Shown piece after piece: positions 14,294 to 21,566 of a stretch of 29,253 nucleotides of DNA; the first letter of the stretch is position 1, and each line of letters opens with the position of its first letter. Origin of the DNA: an uncultured Collinsella sp. (GTDB lineage: Bacteria; Actinomycetota; Coriobacteriia; Coriobacteriales; Coriobacteriaceae); NCBI GenBank assembly GCA_900541475.1, contig UQJV01000025.1, forward strand, positions 1-29,253, read 5' to 3'. Below the pieces are notes generated by a model. That model saw only the letters and a program-made list of their open reading frames with translations. It was not told where the DNA came from and searched no databases. The position numbers were made by a program, and so were the translations under genes.

Positions 14294-15598
14294 CTAATGG
14301 CGGGCGCGCATCCTCACCAAACGCACCATGGCGAGCGCAAAACCCACAGCGGCCACAGCCATGAGCACATAGAACACCGAGCGAAAGCCGAACAGGAACA
14401 CATCCGGACGGCCTGCAACGAAACTGGTCACGGACTCGCCCATCGCCACGCTCATCTGCCCATACAGGATATGCGATGCCGCTGTAATGCCCACTGCCAT
14501 ACCCGCATAGCGCGCCAGGCTACCCAGGCTGCCCGCAAAGCCGAGCGCTTCGCGCGGAGCCGAGCCCATATACAGCGAGTTATTGGGGCTCTGGAAAATC
14601 GACGTACCGCACGACATAAACGCGACGCAACACACGATCACAGGGATGGAAGAGTGCTCGTCGAGCGTGCTTACCGCAAAAAGACCGCATACGTACACGC
14701 CTAGGCCGACCGCCGTGGGGCCCTCGCAGCCAACACGGTCCGAAACCGTACCCGAAAGCGGGCCGATAAAGGCATTCACCATCGGCAGCGCCAAAAAGAG
14801 CAATCCGGAAATGTCGGAACCAAAGCCGTGGGCGTCCTGAAAATAGAACGGCAGGATAAACTCTGATGCGCCAATACCAACGAACACGATGAGCATGCAG
14901 GCGAGGTTGATGGTGAAGGCCGAATTTGCAAAGCAGCGACGAGCGGCCTCGATCAGGGACATGGGGCGCTCGTCAGCCTCCGGCTTAACATGCGGCAGCG
15001 TATAGAGCCCCACGATAAACGAGATGACGCCAATGGGCAGGTTGATGAGGAAGATGCTCTCCCAGGGAAAGCTTGCCACCAGCATGCCGCCCAGCACGGG
15101 GCCACACATCATGCCGAGGGCCACGAAGGTCGCGAGAATACCCATGGCACGACCGCGCTCGCGCGCCGGAAACGACTCGGTGATGATACCCATGTTGTTA
15201 GCCATGGCCGCCGCGCAGCCGACGCCCTGCACAATGCGTGCCAGAATAAGAACTTCGAGCGAACTCGAAAGGCCGCAAAGCAGCGAGCCGGCCGTAAAAA
15301 CGATTACGCCCAGCTGGAATACGCCCACCTTGCCGCGCACGTCGCCCAGACGGCCAAACGGCAGCATAGCCACGCATGTCGCAAGCAGGTACACCGAGCT
15401 CACCAGCTGGATGCGGTCGAGGCCCACGCCCAGCTCCTTTTGCATCACGGGCAACGCCACGGTCACGACGGTCGAATCCAGACACGACATAAACGTCATG
15501 ATGAGCACGGTAAACAGAATCGCCCATTTGTTCTTGCCATGGGTGTCGCCCTCAAGGGCAATGTGCTCGCGGCGCAGCTGCTCTGCAGTTTTCTCCAT
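14294..15598 (-). CDS. MFS transporter, drug:H+ antiporter (DHA) type
   Basis: A 434-aa major facilitator protein with about 12 membrane spans. Helix 1 holds CLDSTVVTVALPVMQKEL (about residues 39-56), the D1-like motif of DHA drug pumps. The helix 2-3 loop reads FGRLGDVRGKVGVF (motif A), and ARIVQGVGCAAAMANNMGII follows in helix 4. The C-half has a second motif-A-like loop, GTVSDRVG. The likely role is proton-driven export of a toxic compound or metabolite; the substrate is unknown. The ATG at 15598 was preferred because GGA lies 5 nt upstream, whereas the ATG at 15604 overlaps that same site. The strong metY terminator lies just upstream, so the gene probably has its own promoter or relies on read-through. 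Confidence 0.88.
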   Translation of the reverse strand: MEKTAEQLRREHIALEGDTHGKNKWAILFTVLIMTFMSCLDSTVVTVALPVMQKELGVGLDRIQLVSSVYLLATCVAMLPFGRLGDVRGKVGVFQLGVIVFTAGSLLCGLSSSLEVLILARIVQGVGCAAAMANNMGIITESFPARERGRAMGILATFVALGMMCGPVLGGMLVASFPWESIFLINLPIGVISFIVGLYTLPHVKPEADERPMSLIEAARRCFANSAFTINLACMLIVFVGIGASEFILPFYFQDAHGFGSDISGLLFLALPMVNAFIGPLSGTVSDRVGCEGPTAVGLGVYVCGLFAVSTLDEHSSIPVIVCCVAFMSCGTSIFQSPNNSLYMGSAPREALGFAGSLGSLARYAGMAVGITAASHILYGQMSVAMGESVTSFVAGRPDVFLFGFRSVFYVLMAVAAVGFALAMVRLVRMRARH

Positions 15599-15624
15599 AT
15601 CCATCCTTTCGAGTGGCCCAACGC

Positions 15625-15672
15625 AAAAAACGGGGCCCCAATCGCCTGCAAACAGCCGCGATTGGGGCCCCG
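15625..15672 (-). terminator. Rho-independent terminator of metY
   Basis: CGGGGCCCCAATCG (15631-15644) and CGATTGGGGCCCCG (15659-15672) form a perfect 14-bp stem. On the minus strand it is followed by TTTTTT. It lies 68 nt after the metY stop and 26 nt before the MFS start. Confidence 0.92.
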
Positions 15673-15740
15673 CCTACGGAATCGGAACTAAAGGTCGCCG
15701 AAGCTTTCTGCCAGCATCGGCGCCTTGTGCGAACGCTAGC

Positions 15741-17024
15741 CTAGCACTGCTCGAGCGCCTGCTCAAGGTCGGCAATCAGATCGGCCGTGTCCTCGAGGCC
15801 GCACGACAGGCGCACCATGTCGGCAGAGATGCCACAGGCGATGAGCTCCTCATCGTTCATCTGGCGATGCGTAGCGTTAGCAGGATGCAGGCAGCAGGTG
15901 CGGGCGTCAGCCACATGCGTGGCGATCTGGGCAAGTTTAAGGCTCTTCATAAAGGTCTCGGCCGCCGCGCGACCACCGTTAAAGCCAAAGCTCACGACGC
16001 CGCAGGTACCGTTGGGCATGTACTTCTGAGCCAGGTCATAGTACTTATCGCCCTCCAGGCCCGGATAGCTCACAAAGCGCACCTTGGGATGGCTCTGCAG
16101 GAACTTAGCAACGGCCAGGCCGTTCTCACAATGACGCGGCATACGCACATGCAGGCTCTCGAGCGAGCTATTCAGGAAAAACGCCGCCTGCGGGTTCTGC
16201 ATGGGGCCAAGGTCGCGCATGAGCTGAGCGGTTGCCTTGGTAATGAAGGCACCCTCGCGACCGAACTTCTCGGCATAAGTCACGCCGTGATAGCTCTCGT
16301 CGGGCGTGGTGAGACCCGGGAACTTGTCTGCATGGGCCATCCAGTCAAACTGGCCGTGGTCGACGATCACGCCACCCAGGTAGGCCGCATGCCCATCCAT
16401 GTACTTGGTGGTAGAGTGCGTGACGATGTCGGCGCCCCACTCAAAGGGACGGCACATCACGGGCGTCGGGAAGGTGTTGTCGACCATCAGCGGCACGCCG
16501 TGGTCATGCGCGGCCTTGGCAAAGCGCTCAATATCGAGCACGGCAAGGGCGGGGTTGGCAATCGTCTCGCCAAAGACGAGCTTGGTATTGGGCTCAAAGG
16601 CTGCCTCCAGCTCCTCATCGGTGCAGTCGGGGGCGACAAACGTGCAAGCCACGCCCATGCGGCCCATGGTGTGGGCGAGCAGGTTATACGTACCGCCGTA
16701 GATAGCAGAGCTCGCGACCACGTGATCACCGGCACCGGCCACGTTAAAGATCGCGAGGAAGTTCGCGGCCATGCCCGAACTCGTGAGCATCGCAGCGGTG
16801 CCGCCCTCCATCTCGCAGATCTTGGCGGCAACCAGATCGCACGTGGGATTCTGCAGACGGCTGTAGAAGTAGCCCGACTCCTCCAGGTCAAACAGCTTGC
16901 CCATGTGCTCGGACGTGTCGTATTTCCACGTGGTGGACTGGTAGATGGGCACCTGGCGCGGCTCCGCATCGCCCGGATGATAGCCGCCCTGAACGCACGT
17001 GGTACCGATAGTCTGCTCGCTCAT
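15741..17024 (-). CDS. metY: O-acetylhomoserine sulfhydrylase (Cys/Met metabolism PLP enzyme)
   Basis: A 427-aa PLP enzyme of the Cys/Met metabolism family, with the length of O-acetylhomoserine aminocarboxypropyltransferases, which make homocysteine from O-acetylhomoserine and sulfide. The PLP Lys is Lys207 in THSTTKYMDGH; other landmarks are YSRLQNPTCDLVAAKI (54-69), MLTSSGMAANF (79-89) and VDNTFPTPVMCRPFEWGAD (181-199). The ATG at 17024 has GGGAG 6 nt upstream; a TTG at 17030 is in frame but less likely. A good promoter lies at 17064-17092 and a strong terminator follows. A cystathionine lyase or methionine gamma-lyase is possible, but the length and the GYFYSRLQNPT region favour MetY. Confidence 0.88.
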   Translation of the reverse strand: MSEQTIGTTCVQGGYHPGDAEPRQVPIYQSTTWKYDTSEHMGKLFDLEESGYFYSRLQNPTCDLVAAKICEMEGGTAAMLTSSGMAANFLAIFNVAGAGDHVVASSAIYGGTYNLLAHTMGRMGVACTFVAPDCTDEELEAAFEPNTKLVFGETIANPALAVLDIERFAKAAHDHGVPLMVDNTFPTPVMCRPFEWGADIVTHSTTKYMDGHAAYLGGVIVDHGQFDWMAHADKFPGLTTPDESYHGVTYAEKFGREGAFITKATAQLMRDLGPMQNPQAAFFLNSSLESLHVRMPRHCENGLAVAKFLQSHPKVRFVSYPGLEGDKYYDLAQKYMPNGTCGVVSFGFNGGRAAAETFMKSLKLAQIATHVADARTCCLHPANATHRQMNDEELIACGISADMVRLSCGLEDTADLIADLEQALEQC

Positions 17025-17063
17025 ATCCAACTCCCTTACTTGGGTTTTGTTTTTATTCGGTTC

Positions 17064-17092
17064 ACGATACCGCTACCCCGCACCCCTCTCAA
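17064..17092 (-). promoter_or_regulatory. metY promoter
   Basis: On the minus strand TTGAGA (17087-17092), a 17-nt spacer and TATCGT (17064-17069) fit a housekeeping promoter, with a start near 17057, 33 nt before the ATG. The dyad at 17112-17142 lies 20 bp upstream of the -35. Confidence 0.55.
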
Positions 17093-17111
17093 CCCATCCC
17101 GCCGATAGGTT

Positions 17112-17142
17112 ATGGGACAAATTAATCAGGTTTATTTGTCCC
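17112..17142. promoter_or_regulatory. 10-bp-arm dyad between metY and the C_GCAxxG_C_C gene
   Basis: TGGGACAAAT (17112-17121), an 11-nt spacer and ATTTGTCCCA (17133-17142) form a perfect inverted repeat in the divergent intergenic region. The right arm contains TTGTCC, which could be a -35 for the plus-strand gene (17 nt to TTCGAT), so a bound protein could repress that gene. No T run follows, which argues against a terminator. Confidence 0.55.
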
Positions 17143-17258
17143 AAATCTTAAGAAAGTGTTCGATGGCGAAAAACAATGAGATATGCACTGCGGTCTCGAT
17201 AAGCGAATGCGCCAGCAAGGGTACCATAGGCGGGTACACCGCAATCAAGGAGACACCG

Positions 17259-17705
17259 ATGAAGCAGATTGATACCACTCAGCTCAACACTGCCACCTGC
17301 CAGGCTCAGGCTGCCGAATACCACGCCCGCGGCTTTAACTGCGCGCAGGCCGTCGCCTGCACGCTCGCGCCCGCCGTCGGGCTCGACCCCCAGGTCGCCT
17401 TTACCCTCACCGAGGGCTTTGGCGCCGGCATGGGCGGCATGACCGAAACTTGCGGTGCCATCTCGGGCGCCGTGGCCATCATGGGCTTTGTAATGAGCGA
17501 TGGCATGGAAAACCCCAAGGCCAAGGGCCAGACCTACAAACTGTCGCGCGAGATTGCCAAGCGCTTTGGCGAGAAGAACACGACGACCGTCTGCGGCACG
17601 CTCAAGGGCATCGGATCGGACAAGGGTCCGCTCCGCAGCTGTCCCGGTTGCATCGACGATGCCGTCGAAATCGCCTGCGATGTACTAAAGCAGCTCGCCG
17701 AGTAA
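17259..17705 (+). CDS. C_GCAxxG_C_C family probable redox protein
   Basis: A 148-aa Cys-rich soluble protein. Cysteines occur at about 14, 28, 34, 65, 112, 128, 131 and 140. The pattern FNCAQAVAC, then ETCGAISGAVAIMGF, then SCPGC matches the C_GCAxxG_C_C family, thought to be redox proteins and common in anaerobes, with no proven reaction. The ATG at 17259 has AAGGAG 7 nt upstream; in-frame starts at 17112 and 17164 would extend it but have weaker sites, and the first lies in the dyad. It is divergent from metY and converges on yigZ. A link to sulfur metabolism is only suggested by the neighbour. Confidence 0.82.
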   Translation: MKQIDTTQLNTATCQAQAAEYHARGFNCAQAVACTLAPAVGLDPQVAFTLTEGFGAGMGGMTETCGAISGAVAIMGFVMSDGMENPKAKGQTYKLSREIAKRFGEKNTTTVCGTLKGIGSDKGPLRSCPGCIDDAVEIACDVLKQLAE

Positions 17706-17722
17706 ACGGCAGCGACATAAAA

Positions 17723-17769
17723 CGACAGCCGGCGCGCTTGGGATTCATCCAAATGCACGCCGGCCGTCG
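17723..17769. terminator. Bidirectional terminator between the C_GCAxxG_C_C gene and yigZ
   Basis: CGACAGCCGGCG (17723-17734) and CGCCGGCCGTCG (17758-17769) pair with one mismatch around a loop of about 23 nt, between converging genes. There is no strong T run on either side, so efficiency is uncertain. Confidence 0.55.
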
Positions 17770-17772
17770 TCG

Positions 17773-18411
17773 TTAGAACTCAGCAAACTCGGGAGCGCTG
17801 ACCTCAATCTCCTCGCGCCCCGCCATAAGCTCGCGCATCTTAGCGCAAAACGGCTCTTGCTCCCCCGCTTTAAACACCAAGTGAAGTGTCACAGCATCCG
17901 CGTAATCGGTATCCGAAACCTTGGCACCCGAATCCTGCGCCAAGCGAAGCACCTGCTCATACTGTGGATAGGCCACATGCACATCAACCGGCACGACGCT
18001 CGTCATCTCGACGATCTGCCCGGCCCCCTGAGCCGCGGCCACCGCCGCCTGCGTCGCCGCGGTATAGGCGCGCACCAAACCACCAGGCCCCAACAGCGTG
18101 CCACCAAAATAGCGCGTTACTACGCAGCAAACATTTTTGAGCCCCGCACCGCGCAGCACCTCGAGCGTCGGCATACCACTCGTGCGGCTCGGTTCACCAT
18201 CATCGCTCTGGCGCTCGCGTCCATCGACCAAAATCCACGCGGGAACATTGTGTCGAGCGTCATAATGACGCTTGCGAACCATCTCGATAAAGGCATTCGC
18301 CTCGTCCTCGGACTCAATATGGACCAGCTGGGCAATAAACCGGCTCTTGCGGTCCACAAACTCGCCCGAAACCTCAATATTCGATTGCAGAGTAAAATAG
18401 CTGTCCAACAA
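17773..18411 (-). CDS. YigZ/IMPACT family protein
   Basis: A 212-aa protein of the YigZ (UPF0029, IMPACT) family. The N-terminal domain shows KSRFIAQLVHIESEDEANAF and RHNVPAWIL; the family core DGEPSRTSGMPTLEVLRG and RYFGGTLLGPGGLVRAYT (about 70-116) are clear, and the C-terminal domain is EF-G-IV-like. The function in bacteria is uncertain; a link to translation or nucleic acid binding is suggested from the fold. The start is a TTG (18409-18411) with GAGGGG 5 nt upstream; there is no ATG before the first conserved residues. It converges on the C_GCAxxG_C_C gene across a shared hairpin. Confidence 0.87.
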   Translation of the reverse strand: MLDSYFTLQSNIEVSGEFVDRKSRFIAQLVHIESEDEANAFIEMVRKRHYDARHNVPAWILVDGRERQSDDGEPSRTSGMPTLEVLRGAGLKNVCCVVTRYFGGTLLGPGGLVRAYTAATQAAVAAAQGAGQIVEMTSVVPVDVHVAYPQYEQVLRLAQDSGAKVSDTDYADAVTLHLVFKAGEQEPFCAKMRELMAGREEIEVSAPEFAEF

Positions 18412-18511
18412 AGCCCCTCAACAAAATAAAGCGCAGCAACAAACAGCCTCAATAATACGATAACCCTAGTAAAAAGAATGGCAACGCCGATGATTCCGTC
18501 AACGAAAGCGA

Positions 18512-18610
18512 GAACCCGTCAGCGCGAGCAAGGTGCCTTGAAAGCCGAGGGCATTGACCTTATGGTCATGCCCGAAGGTTTGAAAGGCAGATTGCCGCGC
18601 TGACGGGTTC
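18512..18610. ncRNA. About 100-nt long imperfect hairpin of unknown identity
   Basis: GAACCCGTCAGCGCG (18512-18526) and CGCGCTGACGGGTTC (18596-18610) make a perfect 15-bp outer stem. Inside, GCAA..TGCCTT pairs with AAGGCA..TTGC, AAAGCC with GGTTT (one bulge), and GGGCATTGACC with GGTCATGCCC around TTAT (one bulge). The whole segment therefore folds as one long rod with small internal loops. The 7-nt direct repeat CGTCAAC flanks it (18497-18503 and 18615-18621). It begins 20 nt beyond the rnpB 3' end on the minus strand. It matches neither SRP RNA nor 6S RNA as far as I can see. It could be an RNA gene, an unusual terminator or a small repeat element; the strand is undecided. Confidence 0.5.
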
Positions 18611-18630
18611 GCAGCGTCAACAAAGTGCCA

Positions 18631-18986
18631 AGTGGGCCGATAAGCCGGGTTCTGTCGTGAACGGTCATTTATCTTGTCTGCACGCTACCGTGCAGCTCCA
18701 CGCACGCTACCCGAACGCGGACCGGGCCGGCCCATAGCGTTCCTATTCGCGCTTGCTCCGGATGGGGCTTGCCAAGCCGCCGTGTTGCCACGACGCTGGT
18801 GGTCTCTTACACCACCGTTTCAGCTTTTCCCTTTACGCCTTGCGACGCAGGTGGGAGTCTTCTTTTCTGCGGCGCTTTCCGTCGGATCACTCCGCCCGGC
18901 CGTTAGCCGGCATCCCGCCCTCTGGAGCCCGGACTTTCCTCACGCGTGCTGCAAGCAGCACATCGCGCGACCGTCTGGCCCACTCA
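18631..18986 (-). ncRNA. rnpB: RNase P RNA, bacterial type A
   Basis: RNase P RNA is the catalytic RNA that trims the 5' ends of pre-tRNAs. On the minus strand the P1 helix pairs AGTGGGCC (18977-18984) with GGCCCACT (18631-18638). Near the 5' end is the conserved GAGGAAAGTCCGGGCTCC, and near the 3' end ACAGAACCCGGCTTATCGG; both are hallmarks of the conserved core. The length is about 354 nt, normal for type A. The exact 5' end is inferred from P1 and from the TACACT box at 18997-19002. The long hairpin at 18512-18610 follows downstream. Confidence 0.95.
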
Positions 18987-18996
18987 GCAGTGCAAG

Positions 18997-19026
18997 AGTG
19001 TAGCACACCGTTGCCGCAGGCAACGG
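18997..19026 (-). promoter_or_regulatory. rnpB promoter with overlapping inverted repeat
   Basis: On the minus strand TACACT (18997-19002) is a likely -10 about 12 nt before the RNA. TTGCCT (19018-19023) would be the -35 with a short 15-nt spacer. A perfect 8-bp inverted repeat, CCGTTGCC/GGCAACGG (19008-19015 with 19019-19026), covers the -35. Confidence 0.5.
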
Positions 19027-19149
19027 CACAACACAAGCGCTCGCACGATAAACCAAGAACCGCCATGCGTTACAATGGTCCTGTCGATGGGCAACGTCGT
19101 CAGTCGAGACGCGACCGCGCTCCGCACCCCTCCGTCTACTCAGTGTGTT

Positions 19150-19185
19150 CCCGCCTCCTCCCCGAGGCGGGATGTCGGCATTTTT
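19150..19185 (+). terminator. Plus-strand terminator-like hairpin between rnpB and rpsA
   Basis: CCCGCCTC (19150-19157) and GAGGCGGG (19164-19171) form an 8-bp stem with a 6-nt loop, followed after 9 nt by TTTTT. No plus-strand gene is known just upstream. A TACAAT box at 19071-19076 could start a short transcript of about 100 nt. Confidence 0.4.
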
Positions 19186-19267
19186 CATGCACCGACAACC
19201 CAATAGCAAACAGACAACCCGGGCAGCATTGCGCACGGGCAGCATCACGCACCTCAGCAGCAAATGC

Positions 19268-19301
19268 AAAAAGGGACCCGTCCATTACGGACGGATCCCT
19301 T
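19268..19301 (-). terminator. Rho-independent terminator of rpsA
   Basis: AAGGGATCCGTCC and GGACGGGTCCCTT pair on the minus strand over 13 bp with one wobble and a 5-nt loop, followed by a T run (19268-19272). It starts 25 nt after the rpsA stop. Confidence 0.88.
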
Positions 19302-19325
19302 AAAACAAGTGATCGTCAAACCGAT

Positions 19326-20492
19326 TTACTCGGCGTCGGTCTCCTCGTCCTTCTTCTCGGAAGGCAGCGGGGTAACCTCGATCTCGACGCCCAGAGTCTC
19401 AGCAGCAGACTTCATGGACAGGGAGATACGACGACGGTCGAGGTCGATCTCCATGACCTTGACCTGAACCTTGCCCCCAACGTGGGTGACCTGAGAAGGC
19501 TGGTCGACGTGCTTGTTGGCCATCTCGGAGATGTGCACCAGGCCCTCGATGCCCTCGCCCAGGTCGACGAAAGCGCCGAACGGGACAAGCTTGGTCACAG
19601 TGCCCTCGACGATAGCGCCGACGGGGTACTTCTTGACCAGTGCGCGCCACGGATCCTCGGTGGTCTGCTTGAGACCCAGGGAGATGCGCTCGCGGTTGAG
19701 ATCGACGTCGAGAACCTCGACCTCGACCTCCTGGCCGACCTTGACAACCTCGGAAGGATGGTTGACGTGGTTCCAGGAGAGCTCGGAGATGTGGATGAGG
19801 CCGTCGATACCGCCGAGGTCGACGAAGGCGCCGAAGTCGACGATGGAGGAAACGGTGCCCTGGAGACGCATGCCAGACTTGAGCTTGGACAGGATCTCGG
19901 AGCGCTCGGCCTTACGGGACTCCTCGAGCACGACGCGACGGGAAAGGACAACGTTGTTGCGGTTGCGGTCCATCTCGATGACGCGGGCCTCGATGCGGGT
20001 GCCCATGTAGGAGGTGAGGTCCTTGACGCGACGGAGGTCGACGAGGGAAGCGGGCAGGAAGCCGCGCAGGCCGATGTCGAGGATCAGGCCGCCCTTGACA
20101 ACCTCGATAACCTCGCCCTCGACGTTCTCGCCGGAGTTGAACTTCTCCTCGATGCGGTTCCAAGCACGCTCGTACTCGGCACGCTTCTTGGACAGGACCA
20201 GACGACCGTCCTTGTCCTCCTTCTGGAGAACCAGAGCCTCGATGGGATCACCGAGTGCAACGATGTCTGCAGGGTTAGCGTCCTTGCGGATGGACAGCTC
20301 GCGGACCGGGATAACGCCCTCGGACTTGAATCCGATGTCAACGAGCACCTCGTCATGCTCGATCTTAACGACAGTGCCGTTAACGAGATCGCCCTCATCA
20401 AAGTCGGTAATCGTACCGTCGATGAGGTTGTTCATCTCCTCCTCGTTGACATCGTCAAGAGAGAAAATGGACGAGTTCTGAATCTCACTCAA
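19326..20492 (-). CDS. rpsA: 30S ribosomal protein S1
   Basis: A 388-aa S1 protein that binds mRNA on the small ribosomal subunit and helps initiation. It has four S1 RNA-binding repeats at about residues 33-104, 121-186, 206-275 and 292-361. Repeats 3 and 4 have the typical VDFGAFVDLGGIDGLIHISE and VPFGAFVDLGEGIEGLVHIS. Four repeats with an acidic tail (KKDEETDAE) is the usual actinobacterial/Gram-positive form; E. coli S1 has six. The start is a TTG (20490-20492) with AAAGGGG 7 nt upstream, and no ATG lies before the first repeat except internal MNNLIDG. A probable promoter is at 20624-20652. It is divergent from a HAD phosphatase. Confidence 0.94.
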   Translation of the reverse strand: MSEIQNSSIFSLDDVNEEEMNNLIDGTITDFDEGDLVNGTVVKIEHDEVLVDIGFKSEGVIPVRELSIRKDANPADIVALGDPIEALVLQKEDKDGRLVLSKKRAEYERAWNRIEEKFNSGENVEGEVIEVVKGGLILDIGLRGFLPASLVDLRRVKDLTSYMGTRIEARVIEMDRNRNNVVLSRRVVLEESRKAERSEILSKLKSGMRLQGTVSSIVDFGAFVDLGGIDGLIHISELSWNHVNHPSEVVKVGQEVEVEVLDVDLNRERISLGLKQTTEDPWRALVKKYPVGAIVEGTVTKLVPFGAFVDLGEGIEGLVHISEMANKHVDQPSQVTHVGGKVQVKVMEIDLDRRRISLSMKSAAETLGVEIEVTPLPSEKKDEETDAE

Positions 20493-20623
20493 AGGTGGAC
20501 CCCTTTCGAACTACGGGGCCCCGATTGCTAGGACCTACAGAAGGGTGCGACAAGCACACAACGTTTAGGAACACTCGGGAGCCGACAGATACTAATGTGA
20601 CGCTTATGCAATCACGTTCGTAT

Positions 20624-20652
20624 AGGTTACGGGGAAATGAGTTCGATTTCAA
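20624..20652 (-). promoter_or_regulatory. rpsA promoter
   Basis: On the minus strand TTGAAA (20647-20652), a 17-nt spacer and TAACCT (20624-20629) fit a housekeeping promoter, giving a leader of about 125 nt before the TTG. The 315-bp gap 20493-20807 holds this promoter and probably that of the HAD gene; I see no other gene in it. Confidence 0.45.
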
Positions 20653-20807
20653 GCGTGAACTGCGATTTTTTACTCGTGTGGAGACTTTTTCGTAATCTTA
20701 TGAACACACGTCTCCGCAACTTGACGATAACCAGCCAGGCATTCGGCTTTGGGGTAAAGTATCCGGAGCCAACGATTCTAGATCGATTTTTCGAGAAAGG
20801 TGCCCGC

Positions 20808-21566
20808 GTGCTCAAAGCAGTCGTTTTCGATATGGACGAAACGCTTCTTAGCATCAACCTCAACGCGTTCATCCTTCGCTATTTTAAGGATGTCTCTTCG
20901 ATGCTCGCGGATATCGGGCGCCGCAGCCGCGGTGGCACGATGGCACGCCTCGGCACCATCCTGGTCGACCTCAACGCCAATCGCCGCAGCGGCACGGACA
21001 ACCGCACCAATCTTGAGTTTTACCAGACCGAGGTCGAGCGCAGGTGTGGCATATGCCTCTCCGACCCCCTCATCTACGAGGCGTTTACCTACTACGACCG
21101 TGAGATTCTTCCGTACAAGAATGACGACGTCATCAACGCCCATGCCATGCCGGGCGCACACGCCGCACTCCAGGCCGTACAGGACGCAGGGCTGCGCTGT
21201 GCGCTCTTCACCAACCCCAGCTTTCCCCAGGGGGCTATTGAGTGCCGTATGGGCTGGGGCGACCTGGCCGACGCCCCCTTTGAGCTCGTGACGCACATGG
21301 GAAATGCCACCCGCTGCAAGCCCGATGCCACCTATTACCTCGAGCAGCTGCAGGCAATGGGGCTCGAGCCGCACGAGGTCCTTATGGTAGGCAACGACCC
21401 CAAGCGCGACTTCCCCAGTCCCGCCTGCGGTATCCAAACTGCCTATGTTGGCCAGGGAAAGCCGGGACTCGCCACCTGGCGCGGAACCATGGAAGACTTC
21501 GCCCGCGACTTTAACGCCGTAGTCGAAGCCTTCTACGAGCACCAAGTAGCCGACGAACTGTCCTAG
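20808..21566 (+). CDS. HAD-superfamily hydrolase (phosphatase)
   Basis: A 252-aa cytoplasmic HAD phosphatase. Motif I is VVFDMDETLL (nucleophile Asp8, general acid Asp10), motif II is CALFTNPS (Thr), motif III has the Lys in RCKPDATYY, and motif IV is VGNDPKRDF. A helical cap domain lies between motifs I and II (about 20-120). The GTG at 20808 was chosen because AGAAAGGTG is just upstream and the protein then starts MLKAVVFDMDE as most HADs do; upstream in-frame starts extend into the intergenic region without a site. The substrate is unknown; small phosphometabolites are typical. Its TAG overlaps the stop of the converging cysteine desulfidase gene. Confidence 0.87.
   Translation: MLKAVVFDMDETLLSINLNAFILRYFKDVSSMLADIGRRSRGGTMARLGTILVDLNANRRSGTDNRTNLEFYQTEVERRCGICLSDPLIYEAFTYYDREILPYKNDDVINAHAMPGAHAALQAVQDAGLRCALFTNPSFPQGAIECRMGWGDLADAPFELVTHMGNATRCKPDATYYLEQLQAMGLEPHEVLMVGNDPKRDFPSPACGIQTAYVGQGKPGLATWRGTMEDFARDFNAVVEAFYEHQVADELS

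Noticed and set aside
15024..17108. Plus-strand open frame of 694 codons across the MFS gene and metY
   Set aside because: It is antisense to two clear genes and to their terminator, with no recognisable domain.
18753..20531. Plus-strand open frame of 592 codons across rnpB and rpsA
   Set aside because: It covers RNase P RNA and the antisense of rpsA; it is a shadow frame.
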